From Alphaproteobacteria bacterium (GTDB lineage: Bacteria; Pseudomonadota; Alphaproteobacteria; Micropepsales; Micropepsaceae): a DNA stretch of 64,000 bases. The stretch is taken from positions 1-64,000 of the forward strand of contig JAJPHG010000039.1 of assembly GCA_021325375.1 (NCBI GenBank), read 5' to 3'. The position numbers and the translations under genes are program-made. The notes under the pieces were generated by a model, which worked only from the letters and a program-made list of their open reading frames with translations, was not told the origin of the DNA and did no database searches. How positions within the stretch are numbered: the first letter of the stretch is position 1; each line of letters begins with the position of its first letter. Positions 59,310-64,000 of the stretch are shown piece after piece.

Positions 59310-59477
59310 TGTCATGGCCCGCGAATGCGGGCCACCCAGTTGGGTTCTGCATGATCTTTAGAAGATTCACGCGGAGCCGCGGAGGTCCTTTTCTTCTCAG
59401 CGACTCCGCGTCTCCGCGTGCGATTTTTTAGACCGAGCCGGTGTCCCCTGGGTGGCCCGCATTCGCGGGCCATGACA
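59310..59477. repeat. Palindromic repeat family B, copy B3
   Basis: A 168-base mirrored element: TGTCATGGCCCGCGAATGCG at the left and CGCATTCGCGGGCCATGACA at the right. Nested inside is another inverted pair, CACGCGGAGCCGCGGAGG facing CTCCGCGTCTCCGCGTG (about 59370-59423). It occupies most of the 326-base gap 59180-59505; the rest of the gap shows no gene. Confidence 0.85.
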
Positions 59478-59505
59478 AATGTGGTTTGATCATCTAGGTG
59501 GCGAC

Positions 59506-60165
59506 CTAATCCGCCACCACCAGCGCGACCGCCAGGCCGTCATGGCCTTTCACGCCGACGGTCTGGAGCGCGGTCGCCGATACGCGCGGCTCGGCGGCCA
59601 TGATCTCATAAAGGCGGCGGATGCCTTCGACGTTCGCATCGCCGCCCTTCGTATCGAGCACGCGGCCCTCGCGCACGACGTTGTCGACGACGATGACGCT
59701 GCCCTTGCGCGACAGCTTCAGGCACATGCGGAAATAATCCGGATTGGATTGCTTGTCGGCGTCGATGAACGAGAAATCGAACGGACCTTTCAACCTCGGC
59801 AGCGTGTCGATCGCCGCACCCGTGATGACCGTCACCTTGTCCGCGAGCCCCGCATTCGCGACGTTCGCGCGCGCGACCTCGGCGTGCTTGGGATTGTATT
59901 CGAGCGTGACGAGCTCGCCGCCCTCGGGCAGCGCGCGCGCCAGCCAGATCGCGCTGTAGCCGCCGAGCGTGCCGACCTCGAGGATGCGTCGCGCGCCGAT
60001 CATCCGCGCCATCAGGTTGAGCAGCTTGCCCTGGTTCGGCGCCACCGCGATGTCGGGAAGCCCCGCCGCCGCGGCCGCCTTGCGCGCGGCGTCCAGCGCC
60101 GGATCGTCGCCGATCAGCACGCTCTCGAAATAGGCGTCGACGTCTTCCCAAAGCTTCCGGCTCAT
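59506..60165 (-). CDS. SAM-dependent O-methyltransferase (class I, catechol-like)
   Basis: 219-residue Methyltransf_3 protein. The SAM site is [20 protein letters not shown], followed by [17 protein letters not shown], a [18 protein letters not shown] acidic metal/catalytic motif and [15 protein letters not shown]. Relatives methylate catechols, caffeoyl-CoA or flavonoids; the bacterial substrate is unknown. The start overlaps the lolD stop by 4 bases, so it is the last gene of the toxin-antitoxin/lol operon. Confidence 0.88.
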   Translation of the reverse strand: MSRKLWEDVDAYFESVLIGDDPALDAARKAAAAAGLPDIAVAPNQGKLLNLMARMIGARRILEVGTLGGYSAIWLARALPEGGELVTLEYNPKHAEVARANVANAGLADKVTVITGAAIDTLPRLKGPFDFSFIDADKQSNPDYFRMCLKLSRKGSVIVVDNVVREGRVLDTKGGDANVEGIRRLYEIMAAEPRVSATALQTVGVKGHDGLAVALVVAD

Positions 60166-60875
60166 GATTTCGCTCCGAGTTTTCCACCATCGAGCAACTT
60201 GCCTTCGTGCAGGATCAGCGCGCGGTCGAGGCGGGCGGCGAGTTCGAGATTGTGGGTGGCGACGAGGGCTGCGGTGCGCTCCTTGCGCACGATGGCGATG
60301 AGCGCGTCGAACACGCCCGCCGCGGTGCGCGGATCGAGGTTGCCGGTCGGCTCGTCCGCCAGCAGCACGCGCGGATGGTTGGAAAGCGCGCGCGCGATGG
60401 CGACGCGCTGCTGCTCGCCGCCGGAGAGCTGCGCCGGGCGGTGGCTGAGCCGCGCGCTCAAGCCCATGATGTCGAGGAGCCGGCGCGCCTCGGCCTCCGC
60501 CGCGGCTTTCGATTTGCCGGCGATGAGCTGGGGCAGCACGACATTCTCGAGCGCGCTGAACTCGGGCAGCAGATGATGCGCCTGATAGACGAAGCCGATC
60601 GTGTCGCGCCGAAGACGCGTGCGCTCGGCGTCGGAAAGGCTCGAGGCGGGCGCGCCGCCGACCATCACCTCGCCGCTCGACGGCGCTTCGAGCAGGCCGG
60701 CCATGTGCAGAAGCGACGACTTGCCGGCGCCGGACTGCCCCACCAGCGCCACGACCTCGCCCTCCTTGAGCGCGAGACTGACGTCGCGGAATATTTCGAG
60801 CGTGCTTTCGCCTTGCGCATAGCGGCGCGCAACCTTGTCGAGGCGCAACGCGGCATCGGCCAGCGCGTCACTCAT
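60162..60875 (-). CDS. lolD: Lipoprotein-releasing ABC transporter ATP-binding protein
   Basis: 237-residue ABC ATPase. Walker [13 protein letters not shown] (residues 46-57), signature [20 protein letters not shown], Walker [13 protein letters not shown], and the LolD-specific [20 protein letters not shown]. It powers LolCE extraction of lipoproteins from the inner membrane to LolA. It overlaps the permease gene by 8 bases and the methyltransferase gene by 4. Confidence 0.95.
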   Translation of the reverse strand: MSDALADAALRLDKVARRYAQGESTLEIFRDVSLALKEGEVVALVGQSGAGKSSLLHMAGLLEAPSSGEVMVGGAPASSLSDAERTRLRRDTIGFVYQAHHLLPEFSALENVVLPQLIAGKSKAAAEAEARRLLDIMGLSARLSHRPAQLSGGEQQRVAIARALSNHPRVLLADEPTGNLDPRTAAGVFDALIAIVRKERTAALVATHNLELAARLDRALILHEGKLLDGGKLGAKS

Positions 60876-62130
60876 AGCGCAGCGCCTCCACCGGATCGAG
60901 GCGCGACGCGCGCCAGGCGGGATAGAGCGTCGCCAGGAACGACAAGCTCAGCGCCATGATCACGACAGAGGCGACCTCGCCCGTCTCCATGCGCGCCGGC
61001 ATGCGTTCGAGAAAATAGATCGTGGGGTCGAACAGCGTCGTGCCGGTGAGCTTCGACAGGCCCTGGCGGATCGACTCGATGTTGGCGCAGAACACCACCC
61101 CGATGAGGAAGCCGATCAAGGTGCCCGCGACGCCGATGCTGGCACCCGCGATCATGAACACGCGCATCATCGCGCCGCTGGTGGCGCCCATGGTGCGCAG
61201 GATCGCGATGTCGCGCGTCTTGTCCTTCACCAGCATGATGAGGCCGGAGATGATGTTGAGGGCCGCGACCAGCACGATCAAGGTCAGGATCATGAACATC
61301 ACGTTGCGCTCGACCTCGATGGCGTCGAAGAAGCTCGAGTCGATATCCTGCCAGGTGTAGGTGCGCGCATAGGCGCCCGCGGCCTGGCTCACCGGCGCGG
61401 CAAGTTCTTTGACGCGGTCGGGATCGACCGTCATCACCTCGATGCCGCTGACCGTGGCCCCCATGTTGAAATAGAGCTGCGCCTGCTCCAGCGGCATGAA
61501 GATGTAGCTCTGGTCGTATTCCGACATGCCGATGCTGAAGGTGCCGGCGATGCGATACGTCTTGATGCGCGGCGTGACGCCGAACGGGGTGACGTTGCCG
61601 CGCGGCGCGATCAAGGTTATGCCCATCCCGGGCGCAAGGCGCAGACGCTCCGCCAGCCGCGAGCCGATGATCACCGCGTCGTCGCCCTTGAACGCGCCGA
61701 GCGTGCGGGGATCGAGCGAGTTCGAGACGACCGTCATGCGCTTGAGATCCTCGGCCCGGATGCCGCGCACCACGACGCCGAGCGAGGCGCCGCTCGCGCT
61801 CGCCATCACCTGGCCCTCGACGACGGGGGCCGCGCTCGTCACGCCGGGGACGGCACGGACCTGTTTCACGATCTGGTCGAAATCGGGCAGCGCCCCCTGC
61901 ACGCCCTGGACCATGATATGGCCCTTCAGCCCCAGGATGCGCGACAGGAGGTCGTGGCGGAACCCGTTCATCACCGCCATCACGATGATCAAGGCCGCGA
62001 CGCCGAGCGCGATGCCGAGCAGCGACAGGATCGAGATGATCGAGACGAACCCTTCCTTCCGCGTCGGCCGCAGATAGCGCCCCGCGAGCATCCACTCGAA
62101 ACGGGAAAAGGGCCGGGTCGCGGAGGCCAT
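60868..62130 (-). CDS. lolC: Lipoprotein-releasing ABC transporter permease (LolC/E family)
   Basis: 420-residue FtsX-fold permease with four membrane helices: one near the N-terminus (about 30-55, [20 protein letters not shown]) and three near the C-terminus, around a large periplasmic domain (about 60-270). The N-terminal [20 protein letters not shown] motif is diagnostic of LolC/E. A single permease gene is present, as in alphaproteobacteria that use a LolF-like homodimer. Its ATG overlaps the antitoxin stop by one base (TGATG), and no separate ribosome-binding site is visible, so its translation is likely coupled to the antitoxin. Confidence 0.93.
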   Translation of the reverse strand: MASATRPFSRFEWMLAGRYLRPTRKEGFVSIISILSLLGIALGVAALIIVMAVMNGFRHDLLSRILGLKGHIMVQGVQGALPDFDQIVKQVRAVPGVTSAAPVVEGQVMASASGASLGVVVRGIRAEDLKRMTVVSNSLDPRTLGAFKGDDAVIIGSRLAERLRLAPGMGITLIAPRGNVTPFGVTPRIKTYRIAGTFSIGMSEYDQSYIFMPLEQAQLYFNMGATVSGIEVMTVDPDRVKELAAPVSQAAGAYARTYTWQDIDSSFFDAIEVERNVMFMILTLIVLVAALNIISGLIMLVKDKTRDIAILRTMGATSGAMMRVFMIAGASIGVAGTLIGFLIGVVFCANIESIRQGLSKLTGTTLFDPTIYFLERMPARMETGEVASVVIMALSLSFLATLYPAWRASRLDPVEALRYE

Positions 62131-62414
62131 CAGGCGGCGAACTTGAATGTGATGCCGAGAGCGTGAACGACCTTGATGATCGTATCGATCTTCGGGTTTC
62201 CCTTTTTGGAAAGCGCCTTGTAAAGGCTTTCCCTGCCAAGCCCGGATTTCCCCGCGATCTTGGCCATGCCTTTCGAGCGGGCGATCACACCAAGCGCATG
62301 CGTCACCAGTGCCGGATCGCCATCTGCGAAGACAGCCTCCAGATAGTCAGTGACATCTTGTTCGGTCTTCAGATAGTCAGCGGAATCGTAAGGACGCGTC
62401 TTCAATTTCGCCAT
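62130..62414 (-). CDS. HigA-like antitoxin (addiction module antidote)
   Basis: 94-residue antidote protein. The start MAKLKTRPYDSADYLKTEQD, then YLEAVFADGDPALVTHALGV, and an XRE HTH (IARSKGMAKIAGKSGLGRES, LYKALSKKGNPKIDTIIKVV) are typical of the addiction module antidote family paired with a HigB-like toxin. A GAGGAG site in the end of the toxin gene precedes its ATG. It should neutralise the toxin and repress the module at the palindrome 62717-62734. Its stop overlaps the lolC start by one base. Confidence 0.9.
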   Translation of the reverse strand: MAKLKTRPYDSADYLKTEQDVTDYLEAVFADGDPALVTHALGVIARSKGMAKIAGKSGLGRESLYKALSKKGNPKIDTIIKVVHALGITFKFAA

Positions 62415-62416
62415 AC

Positions 62417-62713
62417 TTACTCCTCGTCACTCTTCGCAAGCGTGATCGCCCGGGCGATATCGCGCTGCTGGGTGCGCTTGTCGCCGCCGGCCAGCAGAAC
62501 GATTAGGACCCGATCGCGGCGAAAATAGTACACGCGATATCCCGGTCCATAGTCGATCCGCATCTCCGAAACACCGGCACCGACCGGCTTTACGTCGCCT
62601 GAGTTGCCGAGCGCTAAGCGGTCGATGCGCGCCAAAATCCGTGTCCGTGCCTGTCCGTCGCGTAGCCCGGAGAGCCATTTGGCGAACCCATCGGTCTGCT
62701 CGATGCGAAACAT
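62417..62713 (-). CDS. HigB-like RelE/ParE-superfamily toxin
   Basis: 98-residue toxin of the phage-derived Gp49/HigB-like group. Diagnostic features: FAKWLSGLRDGQARTRILAR, LGNSGDVKPVGAGVSEMRID, then YGPGYRVYYFRRDRVLIVLL and AGGDKRTQQRDIARA. Relatives are ribosome-dependent mRNA endonucleases. The toxin-first order is normal for this family. It begins 25 bases after the proS stop. Confidence 0.9.
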   Translation of the reverse strand: MFRIEQTDGFAKWLSGLRDGQARTRILARIDRLALGNSGDVKPVGAGVSEMRIDYGPGYRVYYFRRDRVLIVLLAGGDKRTQQRDIARAITLAKSDEE

Positions 62714-62716
62714 TAT

Positions 62717-62734
62717 TGTATCCTATAGGATACA
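62717..62734. promoter_or_regulatory. Palindromic operator of the toxin-antitoxin module
   Basis: TGTATCCTATAGGATACA is a perfect 18-base palindrome 4-21 bases ahead of the toxin start codon, squeezed between it and the proS stop. Its A+T-rich core stands out in the GC-rich surroundings. Position and symmetry fit an operator for the HTH antitoxin; a promoter for the module would then lie in the end of proS. Confidence 0.75.
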
Positions 62735-62738
62735 TAGG

Positions 62739-64000
62739 TCAAGGGCCAGTGACCTTATTCAACACTGCCTCCAGACTCATCTCCTCCTTCGCGCCGGTGG
62801 CGCGGGATTTGACTTCGACGAGGCCTTTCTCAAGCCCGCGCGGGCCGACGACGATCTGGGTCGGCAGGCCGATCAGGTCCATGCTCGCGAACTTGGCGCC
62901 GGGGCGGTCGTCGGTGTCGTCGTAGAGCACGTCCTTCCCCGCGGCGGTGAGCTTGGCATAGAGCTCGTTGCAGGCGGCGTCCGTCTTGGCGTCGCCGCTC
63001 TTGAGGTTGATCAGCGCGACGTCGAACGGCGCCACGGGCGCGGGCCACACGATCCCGGCGTCGTCGTGGCAGGCCTCGATGATCGCGCCGACGAGACGCG
63101 ACACGCCCACGCCGTAGGAGCCGCCATGGATCGGCACGTCCTTGCCGTCGGAACCGGTGACGACCGCCTTCATCGGCACGGAGTACTTCGTGCCGAAATA
63201 GAAGATCTGGCCGACCTCGATGCCGCGCGCGGTGACGCGCTTCTCGGGCGGCACCTCCGCCTCGAAGCGCGCCGCGTCGTGCACGTCCGAGGTTGCGGCA
63301 TAGAGCGCGGTGCGCTGGCGCACGATGGGCTCGAGGTCTGCGTTGAAATCGACGTCCTCGCCGGGCACCGGCATGTCGAGCAGGTCCTTGTGACAGAACA
63401 CCTCGCTCTCGCCGGTCTCGGCCAGCACGATGAACTCGTGGGAGAGATCGCCGCCGATGGGGCCGGTCTCGGCACGCATCGGGATCGTGGTGATGCCCAT
63501 GCGCGTGAACGCGCGCAGATAGGCGACATACATCCTGTTGTAGGAGCGCCGCGCCGCTTCCTGGTCGATGTCGAAGGAATAGGCGTCCTTCATCAGGAAC
63601 TCGCGCCCGCGCATCACGCCGAAGCGCGGACGGACCTCGTCGCGGAACTTCCACTGCGTGTGATAGAGGTTCAGCGGCAGCGCCTTGTAGGATTTCACAT
63701 AGGCGCGGAAGATCTCCGTGATCATGTCCTCGTTGGTGGGCCCGTAGAGCAGCTCGCGCTCGTGGCGATCCTTGATGCGCAGCATCTCGGGCCCGTAGGC
63801 GTCGTAGCGGCCGGTCTCCTTCCACAGGTCCGAAGGCTGGAGCGTCGGCATCAGGATCTCGATGGCGCCCGCACGGTCCATCTCCTCGCGCACGATCTGC
63901 TCGATCTTCTGCAGCACGCGGAAGCCGAGCGGCAGCCAGGCATAGATGCCGGCCGCCTCCTGGCGGATCATGCCGGCGCGCAGCATCAGCCGGTGCGACA
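62739..64000 (-). CDS. proS: Prolyl-tRNA synthetase, C-terminal 420 residues (cut by window edge)
   Basis: The frame runs off the right edge; the visible part begins [20 protein letters not shown]. Class II motifs are present: the [20 protein letters not shown] motif 2 region and the [20 protein letters not shown] motif 3, followed by an anticodon-binding domain. The catalytic core continues directly into the anticodon domain without the YbaK-like insertion, which marks the short alphaproteobacterial/mitochondrial form. proS-lolC-lolD is the usual gene order; here a toxin-antitoxin pair separates proS from lolC. Confidence 0.95.
   Translation of the reverse strand, partial: SHRLMLRAGMIRQEAAGIYAWLPLGFRVLQKIEQIVREEMDRAGAIEILMPTLQPSDLWKETGRYDAYGPEMLRIKDRHERELLYGPTNEDMITEIFRAYVKSYKALPLNLYHTQWKFRDEVRPRFGVMRGREFLMKDAYSFDIDQEAARRSYNRMYVAYLRAFTRMGITTIPMRAETGPIGGDLSHEFIVLAETGESEVFCHKDLLDMPVPGEDVDFNADLEPIVRQRTALYAATSDVHDAARFEAEVPPEKRVTARGIEVGQIFYFGTKYSVPMKAVVTGSDGKDVPIHGGSYGVGVSRLVGAIIEACHDDAGIVWPAPVAPFDVALINLKSGDAKTDAACNELYAKLTAAGKDVLYDDTDDRPGAKFASMDLIGLPTQIVVGPRGLEKGLVEVKSRATGAKEEMSLEAVLNKVTGP

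Overview
The window is chromosomal DNA from a high-GC Gram-negative bacterium, almost certainly an alphaproteobacterium. Evidence for this includes a direct-repeat GAAC-N7-GAAC LexA box in front of lexA, LpxI instead of LpxH in the lipid A cluster, a proton-pumping pyrophosphatase, a CBP3-type cytochrome bc1 chaperone, a short prolyl-tRNA synthetase, and the gene orders plsX-fabH-ihfA, tpiA/secG/pyrG and rpsB-tsf-pyrH-frr-uppS-cdsA-dxr-rseP-bamA-ompH-lpxD-fabZ-lpxA-lpxI-lpxB. I cannot place it more finely; a Micropepsaceae/Rhizomicrobium-like lineage is only a guess. No rRNA, tRNA, CRISPR array or complete insertion sequence was found.

Layout. 1-4000 (minus): bc1 chaperone, YceD, rpmF, plsX, fabH, ihfA and the start of a MerR regulator. 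4065-7233: bamE and hppA, converging on a palindromic repeat. 7234-12500: an accessory stretch with a CPBP membrane protease, a secreted papain-like peptidase, an anchored protein of unknown function, a hybrid histidine kinase, a remnant of a second CPBP gene and a truncated HTH antitoxin ended by a repeat. 12541-19139: pyrG, secG and tpiA (minus) interspersed with a LysR regulator, a GNAT-like protein, a degenerate receiver protein and small genes. 19230-31947: ppiD-trpE, then an accessory DUF1828 bicistron, a divergent polysaccharide deacetylase and asnS on the other strand, then trpG, a DUF642 protein, and trpD-trpC-moaC-moeA as an overlapping operon. 31979-38082: SOS-boxed lexA, comEC, gltX and gltA. 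38083-52573: the large minus-strand translation/envelope cluster from rpsB down to lpxB. 52781-57541: aminotransferase and dnaE. 57631-59505: two paralogous single-pass microproteins around a TPR protein, one of them directly behind a LexA-box match. 59506-64000: O-methyltransferase, lolD, lolC/E, a HigBA-type toxin-antitoxin pair and the 3' part of proS.

How the genes work together. Most of the window is core metabolism: outer-membrane biogenesis (Bam, Lol and Lpx systems, undecaprenyl-PP, CDP-diacylglycerol, fatty acid initiation), translation, tryptophan and molybdopterin synthesis, and SOS control. Three families of palindromic repeats with mirrored ends recur mainly between convergent genes. 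In places they run into coding sequence: one supplies the lpxB stop codon, one the comEC C-terminus, and one ends the truncated antitoxin gene.

The most promising new biology is the 33-residue membrane protein behind an SOS box at 57631-57803, which resembles the arrangement of the Caulobacter SOS division inhibitor SidA. Next are the toxin-antitoxin pair fused into the essential proS-lolC junction, the MoaC-HTH fusion, the phospho-dead-looking receiver protein, and the DUF1828 pair that splits trpE from trpG. All functions are inferred from sequence reading; no database search was run.
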